Counted from the stretch's first letter, positions 1 through 9,766 are shown. The stretch: DNA of 49,480 nucleotides from Parvimonas sp. (GCA_022770425.1 JALEHY010000022.1:1-49480); one strand, 5' to 3'. Notes: generated by a model not told the origin, from the sequence alone. Numbers and translations: made by a program.

Positions 1-1470
1 TTCTACTTCGTTTACTATTCTTACGGAAACTCTGTCAAGTATTTCGTATGGTATTCTTGCCCAGTCTGCTGTCATAAAGTCTGTTGTTGTAACCGCTCTT
101 AGAGCTAAGGTGTAGTCGTATGTTCTAAAATCACCCATTACTCCAACGGTTCTGTTATTGGTTAATACTGCAAAATATTGACCTATATTTTTATCTTCTT
201 TTGCTTTTGCAATTTCTTCTCTGAATATTGCATCCGCTTCTCTTAAAATTTCTAATTTTTCTTCTGTAACTTCTCCCATTACTCTAATTCCAAGTCCCGG
301 ACCCGGAAATGGTTGTCTGTAAACTAAGTACTCAGGCATTTTTAATTCAAGTCCAAGTCTTCTTACTTCGTCTTTGAACAAATCTCTTAGAGGTTCGATA
401 AGTTCTTTAAAATCTACTACGTCAGGTAATCCCCCTACATTATGATGTGATTTTATAACTTTAGCATCTCCAAGTCCCGACTCAATTACATCAGGATATA
501 TCGTTCCTTGTCCAAGATAATCAACTTGTCCTATCTTCTTTGCCTCATCTTCAAATACTCTGACAAATTCTTCTCCGATTATTTTTCTTTTTTGTTCAGG
601 ATCAGTAATTCCTTTTAATTTTCCTAAAAATCTATCTTTTGCATTTACTCTTACAAAATTTAATTCTTCATCTTTAAATGCTTCTTGTACTTCATCGCCT
701 TCATTTTTCCTCATTAGCCCTGTATCAACAAACACACAAGTAAGTTTATTGCCAATAGCTTTTGAAAGTAATGCTGCACAAACCGAAGAATCCACACCTC
801 CGGAAAGTGCCAATAATACTTTTCTGTCTTGCACCGTTTCTTTTATTTTTTTTATTTGCTCATTCATAAAGTTTTTCATAGTCCAATCGCCTTTTGCTCT
901 GCAAATATCATATAAAAACGAATTTATAAGAGTATTTCCCTCTTCTGAGTGATTAACTTCCGGATGATACTGAACAGCATAAATCTTCTTTTCCTCATTT
1001 TCAATTCCTGCATAAGGACAAGTGTCCGTATGTTGAATACATTCAAATCCGTAAGGAAGTTTTACAACTTGATCTTGATGACTCATCCATACTATTGTTT
1101 CGTCCTTTACCTTTGAAATAAGTTTTGAATCCTTATCTTTTATGCATAAAGTTTTACCAAATTCCTTTTTATCCGCTTTTTCAACTGAGCCACCAAGAGT
1201 TTGAGAAATTAATTGCATTCCGTAACACAATCCAAGAATAGGTATATCTAATTCAAATATTTCTTTTTCAATTTTTGGTGCATTTTCATCATAAACACTA
1301 TTTGGTCCACCGGTAAAAATTATGCCTATCGGTTTTTTATTTTTAATTTCAACAAGTGCTTTATGATAAGGTATAACTTCACAATAAACATTAAGATCCC
1401 TTACACGTCTTGCAATTAACTGATTATATTGCCCTCCAAAATCAACTATAATTACTAATTCATTCTTCAT
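1..1470 (-). CDS. guaA: GMP synthase (glutamine-hydrolysing), C-terminus cut by window edge
   Basis: Converts XMP to GMP with ATP and glutamine, the last step of guanine nucleotide synthesis in the cytosol. Reading the minus strand from ATG at 1470 (AAAGGAG six bases upstream) gives about 490 residues. The class I glutamine amidotransferase domain comes first, with catalytic Cys in GLCYGMQL, and the ATP pyrophosphatase P-loop SGGVDSS follows. The dimerisation domain runs to RVSVRIVNEVE, where the window ends. The family is about 510 residues, so only about 20 are missing. It stands alone behind its own promoter and after the terminator of the dehydrogenase operon. Identity is certain from both domains in order. 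Confidence 0.97.
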   Translation of the reverse strand, partial: MKNELVIIVDFGGQYNQLIARRVRDLNVYCEVIPYHKALVEIKNKKPIGIIFTGGPNSVYDENAPKIEKEIFELDIPILGLCYGMQLISQTLGGSVEKADKKEFGKTLCIKDKDSKLISKVKDETIVWMSHQDQVVKLPYGFECIQHTDTCPYAGIENEEKKIYAVQYHPEVNHSEEGNTLINSFLYDICRAKGDWTMKNFMNEQIKKIKETVQDRKVLLALSGGVDSSVCAALLSKAIGNKLTCVFVDTGLMRKNEGDEVQEAFKDEELNFVRVNAKDRFLGKLKGITDPEQKRKIIGEEFVRVFEDEAKKIGQVDYLGQGTIYPDVIESGLGDAKVIKSHHNVGGLPDVVDFKELIEPLRDLFKDEVRRLGLELKMPEYLVYRQPFPGPGLGIRVMGEVTEEKLEILREADAIFREEIAKAKEDKNIGQYFAVLTNNRTVGVMGDFRTYDYTLALRAVTTTDFMTADWARIPYEILDRVSVRIVNEVE

Positions 1471-1506
1471 AAATGTCTCCTTTACAAATAAAAAATACTA
1501 TAATAT

Positions 1507-1535
1507 ATTATATAATATTTACTGATAAAGGTAAA
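1507..1535 (-). promoter_or_regulatory. guaA promoter
   Basis: On the minus strand, TTTACC (1530-1535), a 17-base spacer and a perfect TATAAT (1507-1512) lie just upstream of guaA. The predicted leader is about 30 bases, too short for a purine riboswitch. Confidence 0.65.
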
Positions 1536-1577
1536 TATTATATTGTCCATTAAAAGCCATCATTTTTTTCTTTATAA

Positions 1578-1612
1578 AAAAATCGGTTTAAAATTTAAAA
1601 CCGATTTTTATT
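1578..1612 (-). terminator. Rho-independent terminator of the dehydrogenase operon
   Basis: An inverted repeat with arms AAAATCGGTTT / AAACCGATTTT around an AT-only loop directly follows the DUF1667 gene stop. A T-run follows the stem on the minus strand. It separates the operon from guaA. Confidence 0.8.
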
Positions 1613-1614
1613 TT

Positions 1615-1959
1615 TTACATATTTCTCGTTGCTATTATATCCACACCAGTATCTAAAACATTTTTAAGAACAACTTCTCCAACTTTAATTGGTGAAAAAA
1701 CTTCTACCTTATCTAATTCTTTCATAATTTCAAAAATCATATTTTTCGGTATTTCGTCTGAAGTTTTAACAGGCAATCTGTTATGAACGGCATTTTTTAT
1801 TTTTACAGTTGAAGTTATCGTTCTTGTCGGAAAAGTCAATTCCTTCTTACCATATCCCGCTCCTTTTGGACATTGATTTCCTGTAACTTTATAATCATTA
1901 TCTTCATCAACTTTTATTCTACAACCTACCGGACAAACTATACAAACCATATCTTTCAT
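1615..1959 (-). CDS. DUF1667 family protein, probable Fe-S accessory subunit of the dehydrogenase
   Basis: A 114-residue protein of the DUF1667 family. Cysteines at 6, 9, 13 and 30 (CIVCPVGC, then QCPKG) form a ferredoxin-like metal-binding pattern, probably an iron-sulfur site. No membrane segment is seen. Its start overlaps the stop of the upstream FAD oxidoreductase by one base, so the two are translationally coupled. In Firmicutes this family is regularly found next to a GlpA-like dehydrogenase and a second FAD protein, as here. By analogy with GlpABC it may pass electrons from the flavoproteins. That role is inferred from the operon, not shown by the sequence. Confidence 0.8.
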   Translation of the reverse strand: MKDMVCIVCPVGCRIKVDEDNDYKVTGNQCPKGAGYGKKELTFPTRTITSTVKIKNAVHNRLPVKTSDEIPKNMIFEIMKELDKVEVFSPIKVGEVVLKNVLDTGVDIIATRNM

Positions 1960-3239
1960 TATTGCTCATCTCCTTTAACCATAGAAATAATTATTTTTCC
2001 GTTTGCAGACTCAACTTGTTTTTTAGTTAGAGTAATTTTTTCCATTTCTGCAGGAGCAACATGAGATTTTTTAAAGTCTTTTATCTTATTTCCGCTTTCA
2101 TCTGTTACAGAAATAATTATATTTTTTTCTACACTTTTAACTCTAAAGAAAACTTCTAATCTGTTTTCCATATTATCAACCCTTATTTTTTGCGGTACAG
2201 TGTAAAAAATACCTTCTCCATTCACAAGTTCAATAAAATTATTTTCCACTTTTTTATCTTTACTTAAAATATATTGTGCTGCTGACCTTCCGGCTTTTTG
2301 ACTCTCTCCTGTTACAAAGTCAACCAAGTCATGAACATGACATACATTTCCGCAAGCAAAAACTCCGTCCATGCTTGTTTCCATATTTTCAAAAACAAAC
2401 GCTCCTTTTGTTCTCGAATCAAGTTCTATTCCAACTTCTCTTGTTATTTCATTTTCAGGGATTAACCCTATTGAAAGTAAAAGCGTATCACATTCTATTT
2501 CAATTTCGGTTCCCTTGATAGGAATTCTGTTTTCATCAACTTTGTTAATTATTACTTTTTCAAGTCTTTCTTGTCCTATGATTTTCGTAACGGTATGTGA
2601 CAATAGCAAAGGGATATTGTAGTCATTAAGACATTGAACAATATTTCTTGCAAGTCCGTTTGAATATGGCATAAGTTCTACACAAGCTAAAACTTCTGCT
2701 CCCTCTAACGCCATTCTTCTTGCCATAATAAGTCCTATATCTCCTGAACCCAATATTACAACTTTTTTTCCACACATAAGACCTTGCATATTTACATACA
2801 TCTGTGCAGAACCTGCAGTAAGTACTCCTGAAGGTCTATCTCCCGGAATAGAAATGGCTCCTCTGGTTCTTTCTCTACAACCCATACACAAAATTATAGC
2901 TTTTGCTTGTATCATCTGATATCCATAGTCTTTACTTATAGCATGAACTATTTTCTCTTTAGTAAAATTTGTTACCATAGAATTCAATCGTATTTCAACA
3001 TCATATTCTTTAGCTAAATCCACAAATTTTTGGGCATACTCTGGACCTGTAAGTTCTTCTTTAAAATAATGTAATCCAAATCCGTTATGAATACATTGAT
3101 TAAGTATTCCTCCTGCTTCTTTATCTCTTTCTAAAACTAAAACTTTTTCTACTCCATTTTTTTTAGCTTCACAGGCAGCGGCAAGTCCGGCAGGACCACC
3201 ACCTATAACAACTAAGTCATAATTCTCTGTATTATTCAT
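1959..3239 (-). CDS. NAD(P)/FAD-dependent oxidoreductase, second subunit of GlpA-like dehydrogenase
   Basis: A 426-residue flavoprotein with two dinucleotide-binding folds. An N-terminal FAD motif GGGPAG lies at residues 13-18 and a second Rossmann motif GSGDIG near residue 165, the layout of pyridine nucleotide-disulfide oxidoreductases. CMGCRERTRG just before the second fold is typical of the family that accompanies glycerol-3-phosphate dehydrogenases in clostridia. It overlaps the upstream GlpA-like gene by 8 bases and the downstream DUF1667 gene by one, so the three products probably form one complex. It is likely the NAD(P)- or electron-acceptor-linked subunit. The substrate is not certain, because no glpK or glpF is present in the window. 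Confidence 0.85.
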   Translation of the reverse strand: MNNTENYDLVVIGGGPAGLAAACEAKKNGVEKVLVLERDKEAGGILNQCIHNGFGLHYFKEELTGPEYAQKFVDLAKEYDVEIRLNSMVTNFTKEKIVHAISKDYGYQMIQAKAIILCMGCRERTRGAISIPGDRPSGVLTAGSAQMYVNMQGLMCGKKVVILGSGDIGLIMARRMALEGAEVLACVELMPYSNGLARNIVQCLNDYNIPLLLSHTVTKIIGQERLEKVIINKVDENRIPIKGTEIEIECDTLLLSIGLIPENEITREVGIELDSRTKGAFVFENMETSMDGVFACGNVCHVHDLVDFVTGESQKAGRSAAQYILSKDKKVENNFIELVNGEGIFYTVPQKIRVDNMENRLEVFFRVKSVEKNIIISVTDESGNKIKDFKKSHVAPAEMEKITLTKKQVESANGKIIISMVKGDEQ

Positions 3240-4683
3240 TAATTGTACACTCTCCTTTAGTTTTACCTGTTATAATATAACTACCATAATTTGTATTAAA
3301 CACTTCCTCAGGTGGAATATCTAATTCTCTTGAAATAATTTCGACTATTTTCGGACCGCAAAAACCACCTAAACATCTACCCATTCCTGCTCCGGTTCTC
3401 TTTTTAATTGCACCAAGTGTACGAGGTGGAATAGGAGTTTTTAAAGCATCAATAATTTCTCCCTCTGAAACTGTTATACATCTGCAAATGATATTTCCAT
3501 ATAAAGGATTTTCTTTTATTTTTTCAACTCTTTCTTCTAATGATAATTTTCTTATTCTAACTACTTTTCTGTTATCAATATAATCCTCTTTTTCTTCAAA
3601 TTTAACTCCGATTTCTCTTAAAATATCTAAACACATAAGACCTATTGCAGCACAAGATGCAAGTCCCGGAGATTTTATTCCTGCAAGGTCAACAAAATTT
3701 TTACAGCTTTTAGCTTCTCTTATGATAAAATCAGATTCTGTACTATTTGCTCTTAGACCTGAAAAGTTATTTATATTTTCCCAATAAGGAACATTATCAA
3801 TAGTTTTTTTAATTTTTTCTTTTACCTCATTAAGACCGTTAATGGTTGTTGATCTGTCAGAACGGCTTGAATTAAGTTCGGCATTTGGCCCTACGATTAT
3901 ATTGTTATGTGCAGTAGGTGCGATTAAAACTCCTTTACCGACCTTTGAAGGACATTGAAATAAAACGTGATTTACAAGATTTCCTTGACTTTTATCAAGT
4001 AAAAAATATTCCCCTTTTGAAGGCAATATTTCAAATTCTTTTTCACAAACCATATTATGTACCTTATCCGAATTAACACCTGCGGCATTAACAATATATT
4101 TGGCTTGGTAGTTATTATCATCTTTGGTATACACATTAAAAATTCCATTTTCTTTAGTTATACTTATAACTTCACTGTTTAACTTTATATCTACTCCATT
4201 GTACATTGCAACTTCAGACATTGCAATACAAAGTTCCCAAGGGTCAATTACACCCGCACCGGCTGAGTATAAAGCTTTAGTAACAGTTTTATTAATATTA
4301 GGTTCTAAAGATTCTATTTCTTCTTTTTCTATTATTTTTAAATTTTGTACTCCGTTTTTGATTCCGTTGTCCAATAATTTTTCTAAAACTTTTTCATCTT
4401 CTTCATTAAATGCTAAAACTAATGAGCCACACTCTTTATACTGAACATCTAATTTTTTTACAAGTTCTTTAATTCTGTTAGACCCCTCTACATTTAATTT
4501 CGCCATCAATGTACCCGGTTCAGGGTCATACCCTGAATGTAAAATTCCACTGTTTGCTTTAGTTGTTCCGTCAGCTACATCTATCTCTTTTTCAAGAACC
4601 AATACTTTTAAATTGTATTTTGAAAGCTCATAAGCAACATTAGCTCCGACAACACCGCAACCGATAACTACTATGTCGTACAT
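3232..4683 (-). CDS. FAD-dependent oxidoreductase with BFD-like [2Fe-2S] domain, GlpA-like
   Basis: A 483-residue flavoenzyme of the DAO superfamily. FAD motif GCGVVG lies at residues 8-13, and KANSGILHSGYD is typical of GlpA/LhgO-type dehydrogenases. A C-terminal BFD-like [2Fe-2S] domain holds ICRC, then a conserved glycine-rich stretch and CLGGFCGP, giving four cysteines. This is the architecture of anaerobic glycerol-3-phosphate dehydrogenase GlpA, which oxidises glycerol-3-phosphate to dihydroxyacetone phosphate. L-2-hydroxyglutarate dehydrogenase is an alternative of similar layout. First gene of the three-gene dehydrogenase block, 8 bases downstream of the MBL hydrolase gene. Family membership is sure; the substrate is not. 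Confidence 0.85.
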   Translation of the reverse strand: MYDIVVIGCGVVGANVAYELSKYNLKVLVLEKEIDVADGTTKANSGILHSGYDPEPGTLMAKLNVEGSNRIKELVKKLDVQYKECGSLVLAFNEEDEKVLEKLLDNGIKNGVQNLKIIEKEEIESLEPNINKTVTKALYSAGAGVIDPWELCIAMSEVAMYNGVDIKLNSEVISITKENGIFNVYTKDDNNYQAKYIVNAAGVNSDKVHNMVCEKEFEILPSKGEYFLLDKSQGNLVNHVLFQCPSKVGKGVLIAPTAHNNIIVGPNAELNSSRSDRSTTINGLNEVKEKIKKTIDNVPYWENINNFSGLRANSTESDFIIREAKSCKNFVDLAGIKSPGLASCAAIGLMCLDILREIGVKFEEKEDYIDNRKVVRIRKLSLEERVEKIKENPLYGNIICRCITVSEGEIIDALKTPIPPRTLGAIKKRTGAGMGRCLGGFCGPKIVEIISRELDIPPEEVFNTNYGSYIITGKTKGECTINE

Positions 4684-4691
4684 ATTTCCTC

Positions 4692-5321
4692 CTAATTTTT
4701 CATATTTTTCATAAAAGGATTATTTTCCTTTTCAAACGTTAAGCTGCTTTCAGCTCCGTGTCCGGGTAAAATCTTATATTCTCCTTCTATTTTATATATT
4801 TTTTTCAAAGATAACATTATATCTTCATAATTTCCCATAGCTAAATCACTACGTCCTATACTCATTCTAAAAAGAGTATCTCCTGTAAAAATGACATCAC
4901 TCATTAGAACACATATACTTCCGTCAGTGTGTCCGGGAGTTTCCATTACAGTAAGATTTTCTTTGTAAAAATTAATATTATCTCCATCCTTTAAATAAAC
5001 ATCGGCATTTAACTGAAGTTTCTTAAAAGGTGGGATGGTAGTTGATAAATTAATTACAGGGTTTTTTAAAAGATCTCTTTCTCTTTCTGAAACATATATC
5101 GGTAAATTAAAATCTTCTTTTAAAAATTTTACCGCTCCAATATGGTCTGCATGACCATGTGTAAGCAAAATAAATTCTAAAGTTATATTCTCTTCTTCGA
5201 TAAATTTACAAATATCATCATAATCTCCACCCGGATCAACTATAAATCCCTTTTTTTCGTCATTATAAACAATGTAACAATTTACAGCATAAACTCCTAC
5301 AACAATTCTTTTTATTTTCAT
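4692..5321 (-). CDS. MBL-fold metallo-hydrolase, glyoxalase II-like (YqgX type)
   Basis: A 209-residue metallo-beta-lactamase-fold hydrolase. The metal motif THGHADHIG, then ETPGHTDGS, FTGDTLF and LPGHG, gives a complete set of zinc ligands. The length fits the small glyoxalase II-like YqgX group rather than full-length GloB. I place the start at ATG 5321, with AGAGGTG six bases upstream. The in-frame GTG nine bases earlier overlaps that ribosome binding site and is less likely. It lies 11 bases after dtd in a stringent-response and tRNA quality-control run. The physiological substrate is unknown; thioester hydrolysis is the family's usual reaction. Confidence 0.85.
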   Translation of the reverse strand: MKIKRIVVGVYAVNCYIVYNDEKKGFIVDPGGDYDDICKFIEEENITLEFILLTHGHADHIGAVKFLKEDFNLPIYVSERERDLLKNPVINLSTTIPPFKKLQLNADVYLKDGDNINFYKENLTVMETPGHTDGSICVLMSDVIFTGDTLFRMSIGRSDLAMGNYEDIMLSLKKIYKIEGEYKILPGHGAESSLTFEKENNPFMKNMKN

Positions 5322-5332
5322 AAAAAACACCT

Positions 5333-5782
5333 CTAATACATTTTGTTAGAATCTAATTGAATAGTAACAGGTCCGTCATTTTCTAATTGAACTTTCATAT
5401 CAGCTTGAAATATTCCCGATTTAATATTTATTCCAAAATCGGTAAAAAGTTTTAAAAACTGTTCATACATTATAACAGCTTTATCACTACTTAAAGAATT
5501 CATAAAATTAGGCCTGTTCCCTTTCCTGCAATCACCGTAAAGTGTAAACTGAGAAACGACTAAAACTTCAAAATTTTTATCCAGTAATGAAAAATTCATT
5601 TTACCGATTTCATCTTCAAAAATTCGTAAATTTATTACTTTTTTAAAAATATATTCCAAATCACTTTGTTTATCGTCAAACGAAAACCCAACAAATACAA
5701 GCAATCCTTTTTTTATTTGTGAAACCTTCTTCCCATCAACTGTAACACTTGCAAAATTAACTCTTTGTACTACCGCTCTCAT
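5333..5782 (-). CDS. dtd: D-aminoacyl-tRNA deacylase
   Basis: A cytosolic homodimeric enzyme that removes D-amino acids (and glycine mischarged on tRNA-Ala) from tRNA. At 149 residues it is full length for the family. The hallmark SQFTLYGDC and the C-terminal cross-subunit motif NDGPVTIQLDS are both present, as is the N-terminal MRAVVQRVNFASV. Its ATG overlaps the rel stop by one base, so rel and dtd are translationally coupled. That rel-dtd pairing is common in Firmicutes. Nothing unusual is seen. Confidence 0.97.
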   Translation of the reverse strand: MRAVVQRVNFASVTVDGKKVSQIKKGLLVFVGFSFDDKQSDLEYIFKKVINLRIFEDEIGKMNFSLLDKNFEVLVVSQFTLYGDCRKGNRPNFMNSLSSDKAVIMYEQFLKLFTDFGINIKSGIFQADMKVQLENDGPVTIQLDSNKMY

Positions 5783-7935
5783 TATGACCTCTCTCTATAA
5801 ACATCCAAAATTCCTTTTATAGCTTTCACCTTATTAATTAATTTTTCAAGCTCTTCTATATTTTTTATTTCAACTATAATATTAGTTATAAAAGTTTTAT
5901 CTTTTCCGGTTTTTGCAGTAATACCGACTAAATTCAACTTTGATTCCGAAATAACATGAGCAACATCTGCAAGTGCACCAACTTGATCAAGTGAAATTAC
6001 GGTAATTTCAACTTTATAATGTAAATTATGAGTGTCAGTCCAATCAACTTCAATAAGTCTGTCTTGATTAAAAATATTTTTTATATTGCTACAATCACTT
6101 CTATGAACCGAAATTCCTCTTCCTTTTGTAATGTATCCTATTATTTCATCTCCAGGCAAAGGGTTACAACATTTTGCAAAACTTACCTCAATATTATCTA
6201 TTCCTTTAACAACAACACCTTTTGTATTTATTGACGAACTTTTTTCACTTTTAATATTTGAAATTAAATCTTCCTGTGTTTCATCCTTATAATAATCGTT
6301 GTAATATTCCCTAAGTTTCGGTACAACCTGTTTTAAATGAACTGTTCCGAATCCTATTGCAGCATACATATCGTCTATTGCATTAAAACTCATTCTTTTA
6401 GCAATTTGTAAAAGCCATTCTTCCTTTAAAATCTTATTATAAGTGTACCCTAATCTTCTAACTTCTTTTTCAAGCATATCCCTGCCTTTTACAATATTTA
6501 ATGAACGATTTTCTTTTTTAAACCACTGTTTTATTTTAGTTCTTGCTTGAGAAGATTTTACAATTTTAAGCCAATCTTTACTAGGACCGCTTGAGTTTGG
6601 GTTAGTTAATATTTCAACAATATTACCATTCTTTAATTTATAATTTAGCGGAACAATCCTTCCGTCTACTTTTGCTCCTACACAATTATTTCCTACAGCA
6701 GAATGGACTTTATATGCAAAATCAATAGGAGTTGCTCCTGAAACCAAATTAATTACATCACCTTTAGGTGAAAACACAAATACTTCATCTGAAATAAAGT
6801 CTTCTTTAAATGATGTAATAAACTCTCTATTATCATTTACATCTCTTTGCCAATCCATTAACTGACGTAACCACGTTAATTTATCATCAAAATCTGTACT
6901 TCTGTCTACACCTTCTTTATATTTCCAATGAGCTGCAATACCATATTCTGCAGTTTTATGCATATCAAAAGTTCTTATTTGTACTTCAAAAACTTCTCCG
7001 TTAGTTCCAATAAGTGTGTTATGCAATGATTGATATAAATTAGGTTTCGGCACAGCAATATAATCCTTAAATCTTGAAGGTATCGGTTTCCATTTAGAAT
7101 GGACTATTCCCAAAGTAGCATAACAATCGCTTATTGTAGGAACAATAATTCTTATAGCCGTTAAATCAAAAATTTCATCAAAACTTTTATTTTGCTTATA
7201 CATTTTTTTATAAATACTGTATAAACTCTTAGGTCTTCCGCTAATTTCCGCTTCAATATGATTATCATTTAAACTTACACTGATTTCGGAAATAATATCT
7301 TCAATAATTTTTTCTCTTTCACTTCTCTTTTTCTTAACTTTTTCAGCTAAATCATAATAAATTTCAGGCTCTAAATATCTAAGAGATAAATCTTCAAGTT
7401 CCCACTTAACACTGCTCATCCCAAGCCTATAAGCCAAAGGTGCATAAATTTCTAAAGTTTCTTTAGCTTTTTCAAGTTGTTTAGCCTTTTTCATATATTC
7501 TAAAGTTCTCATATTATGAAGTCTATCTGCGATTTTAATTATAATAACCCTAATGTCAGAATTCATAGCTAAAACCATTTTTCTAAGATTGTCAGCTTGT
7601 GATTCCTGTTTAGTTTGATATTTTATTTTTTTTAGTTTTGTAACACCCTCAACAAGTTTTGCAATTTCTTCATCAAACTCATTTTTCATATATTCAAAAG
7701 TAACATCAGTATCTTCTAAAATATCATGCATAAGACCGGCGATTATAGTTGAATCGTCCATATACAAGTCAGCCAAAATATTTGCAACTGCAACGGGATG
7801 TATAAAATAAGGCTCTCCTGAATTTCTAAATTGTCCTTCATGACAATCCTTTGTAAAATTATATGCCTTTGTAATTTTTTCAGAATTAAGATTCGGATTA
7901 TAATTTTTTATTTTCAGTAATAGTTCATCTAACAT
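5782..7935 (-). CDS. rel: Bifunctional (p)ppGpp synthetase/hydrolase (RelA/SpoT)
   Basis: Makes and degrades the stringent-response alarmone (p)ppGpp. At 717 residues it has the full long-RSH layout: N-terminal HD hydrolase with GLMHDILEDT near residue 70, synthetase domain with GRPKSLYSIYKKM and RFKDYIA, then TGS, zinc-finger/CCNPLPGDE and C-terminal ACT domains. The RFKD loop, rather than EFDD, is the signature of bifunctional enzymes, and the intact HD box agrees. It lies 11 bases downstream of recJ and one base overlaps dtd, so the three probably share a transcript. No second RSH gene is seen in the window. Confidence 0.96.
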   Translation of the reverse strand: MLDELLLKIKNYNPNLNSEKITKAYNFTKDCHEGQFRNSGEPYFIHPVAVANILADLYMDDSTIIAGLMHDILEDTDVTFEYMKNEFDEEIAKLVEGVTKLKKIKYQTKQESQADNLRKMVLAMNSDIRVIIIKIADRLHNMRTLEYMKKAKQLEKAKETLEIYAPLAYRLGMSSVKWELEDLSLRYLEPEIYYDLAEKVKKKRSEREKIIEDIISEISVSLNDNHIEAEISGRPKSLYSIYKKMYKQNKSFDEIFDLTAIRIIVPTISDCYATLGIVHSKWKPIPSRFKDYIAVPKPNLYQSLHNTLIGTNGEVFEVQIRTFDMHKTAEYGIAAHWKYKEGVDRSTDFDDKLTWLRQLMDWQRDVNDNREFITSFKEDFISDEVFVFSPKGDVINLVSGATPIDFAYKVHSAVGNNCVGAKVDGRIVPLNYKLKNGNIVEILTNPNSSGPSKDWLKIVKSSQARTKIKQWFKKENRSLNIVKGRDMLEKEVRRLGYTYNKILKEEWLLQIAKRMSFNAIDDMYAAIGFGTVHLKQVVPKLREYYNDYYKDETQEDLISNIKSEKSSSINTKGVVVKGIDNIEVSFAKCCNPLPGDEIIGYITKGRGISVHRSDCSNIKNIFNQDRLIEVDWTDTHNLHYKVEITVISLDQVGALADVAHVISESKLNLVGITAKTGKDKTFITNIIVEIKNIEELEKLINKVKAIKGILDVYRERS

Positions 7936-7946
7936 AATTTCACCCC

Positions 7947-9686
7947 CTACCTTATATCTTTTATTAACAGTTGTATGGTTTTAGAATTCATATACTCGTT
8001 TATTATCGGTGTAAATAAAATATCTATAATACAATTTGTTTTTTTAAAATCGGAAAATATATCTTTGACTTTAAATTTTTTATTTAAATATTCTATATAT
8101 TTTTCATAATTATTGAATATTATACCCGTATATTCAATATCATCTTGTAATAATTTCAGTCTGATTACATTTTTATTTTTACCGATTAATGAAATTTCAT
8201 TAATCTCAACATTTTTGGTTCCAAACAACGGTTCGGGATTTCCTTTCCCGTAAGGTTCTAAAAGTTCCAACTCTTTTACTATTTTATAACTGATTAACTT
8301 AAAATCAAAAGAACAATCTATTTTTACTTTTTCAACAAAATTCTTTTCGGTTTCTTCAAATTCAAAATTTAATTTATCTCTTAACAAATCCAAATTTTCT
8401 GCTTTTATTGAAAACCCTGCTGCCATAGAATGACCTCCTAATTTTTCAAAAAGGTCATTAAATTCTCTCAATTTTTCAATTATATCAAAGCCTTCAATAC
8501 TTCTTGCACTTCCTTTTAGTATTCCTCTATCCTTTGAATTTGTAAATACCAAAGCAGGTCTGTAATAATAATCCTTTACCCTTCCTGCTACAATACCGGC
8601 AATGGATTCATGTATATCAGCATCATAAACAACAATAATTCCATTTTTGTCATAATGATTTTCGTCTATCAACCTTTTAACTTTTAAATACGCTTCGTTT
8701 GTCAATTGCTTACGTTCTTCATTTAATTTAACTAAATCTTTTGCATAACCTAATGTTTCCTCTTCATCATCAGATAAAAACAACTCTACTCCTATTTTTG
8801 CGGTATCCAATCTTCCGGCGGCATTTATACAAGGACCTAATTTAAATCCAAGTGTAGTTGTTGTAACATTTCCAACTGAATTTTCCCTTTTTAATTTATT
8901 TATCCCTTTGTTTGTGCTATTGTTTAAAATCTCTAAACCTTGCTTTACAAAAAATCTATTTTCATCAACCAAATCAACAACATCACACACCGTACCCATA
9001 GCAACAAACTGCATTAAGTCTATTAAATAATCCTCATCTCCGCCAAGTTCATCATAAAGTGCCTGCATAAGTTTAAAAGCAACTCCTGCTCCACACAATT
9101 CTTTAAACGGATACTCACAATCAAGTCTATGAGGATTTATAACCGCACATGCATTAGGTAATATCTGATTATCACATTCTACAACTACTTGATGATGATC
9201 TGTAATTATAATAGGTATACCTATTTTATTACAATAATCTACAATTTCAAAAGCAGAAATTCCGTTATCACAGGTAATTATCAAATCAACATTATTTTCT
9301 TTTGCTTCATCAACTATACCTTTTGAAATTCCATAACCGTCTTCAACCCTATGAGGAATTGCAAAACTTAAATTATCGGTAAAAAATTGTAATGCTTTAT
9401 ACAACACAACTGTTGCAGAATTTCCGTCTTGGTCATAATCTCCGACAATATGTATATGTGAGTTATTATCTATAGCCTCTATTAATATGTCAACAGCTTT
9501 GTCAATATCTTTCATTAAAAAAGGATTGTGAAGATTATCGAAATTTGGGTACAAAAAAGATTTCACATCAGTGTATTTGACATTTCTGTTAGCCAAAAGT
9601 TGTGCAATTATATAGGAAAATTCTTTATTGTATTTAAAATTATCTTTAGTCAATCCATTATCGGACTTTATAAACCAACTCTTCAT
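7947..9686 (-). CDS. recJ: Single-stranded-DNA-specific exonuclease RecJ
   Basis: A 5'-3' single-strand DNA exonuclease used in recombination and mismatch repair. At 579 residues it matches the family length. DHH-domain motifs run in order: HIVGDYDQDGNSA near residue 85, ITCDNG, ITDHHQ, and GPCINAAGRLD, followed by the DHHA1 glycine-rich motif GGHSMAAG and a C-terminal OB-like region. The first motif reads DYDQDGNSA where DYDxDG is usually followed by a hydrophobic residue and Thr or Ser; all metal-binding Asp and His residues remain. It sits between yajC and rel, as in many Clostridia. Confidence 0.9.
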   Translation of the reverse strand: MKSWFIKSDNGLTKDNFKYNKEFSYIIAQLLANRNVKYTDVKSFLYPNFDNLHNPFLMKDIDKAVDILIEAIDNNSHIHIVGDYDQDGNSATVVLYKALQFFTDNLSFAIPHRVEDGYGISKGIVDEAKENNVDLIITCDNGISAFEIVDYCNKIGIPIIITDHHQVVVECDNQILPNACAVINPHRLDCEYPFKELCGAGVAFKLMQALYDELGGDEDYLIDLMQFVAMGTVCDVVDLVDENRFFVKQGLEILNNSTNKGINKLKRENSVGNVTTTTLGFKLGPCINAAGRLDTAKIGVELFLSDDEEETLGYAKDLVKLNEERKQLTNEAYLKVKRLIDENHYDKNGIIVVYDADIHESIAGIVAGRVKDYYYRPALVFTNSKDRGILKGSARSIEGFDIIEKLREFNDLFEKLGGHSMAAGFSIKAENLDLLRDKLNFEFEETEKNFVEKVKIDCSFDFKLISYKIVKELELLEPYGKGNPEPLFGTKNVEINEISLIGKNKNVIRLKLLQDDIEYTGIIFNNYEKYIEYLNKKFKVKDIFSDFKKTNCIIDILFTPIINEYMNSKTIQLLIKDIR

Positions 9687-9730
9687 ACTACCCCTTTTTA
9701 AAGTTAAATTACAAAAATTTAATACAACGA

Positions 9731-9757
9731 AAAAAATAGACGAAACTTCGTCTATTT
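9731..9757 (-). terminator. Terminator of yajC
   Basis: A perfect 10-bp stem AAATAGACGA / TCGTCTATTT with a four-base loop, followed on the minus strand by a T-run. It lies 9 bases after the yajC stop and separates yajC from recJ. Confidence 0.85.
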
Positions 9758-9766
9758 AATAAATTT

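Noticed and set aside
1471..1535. Guanine riboswitch before guaA
   Set aside because: The predicted transcript start leaves only about 30 bases of leader, too short for the aptamer, and no aptamer core bases are seen.
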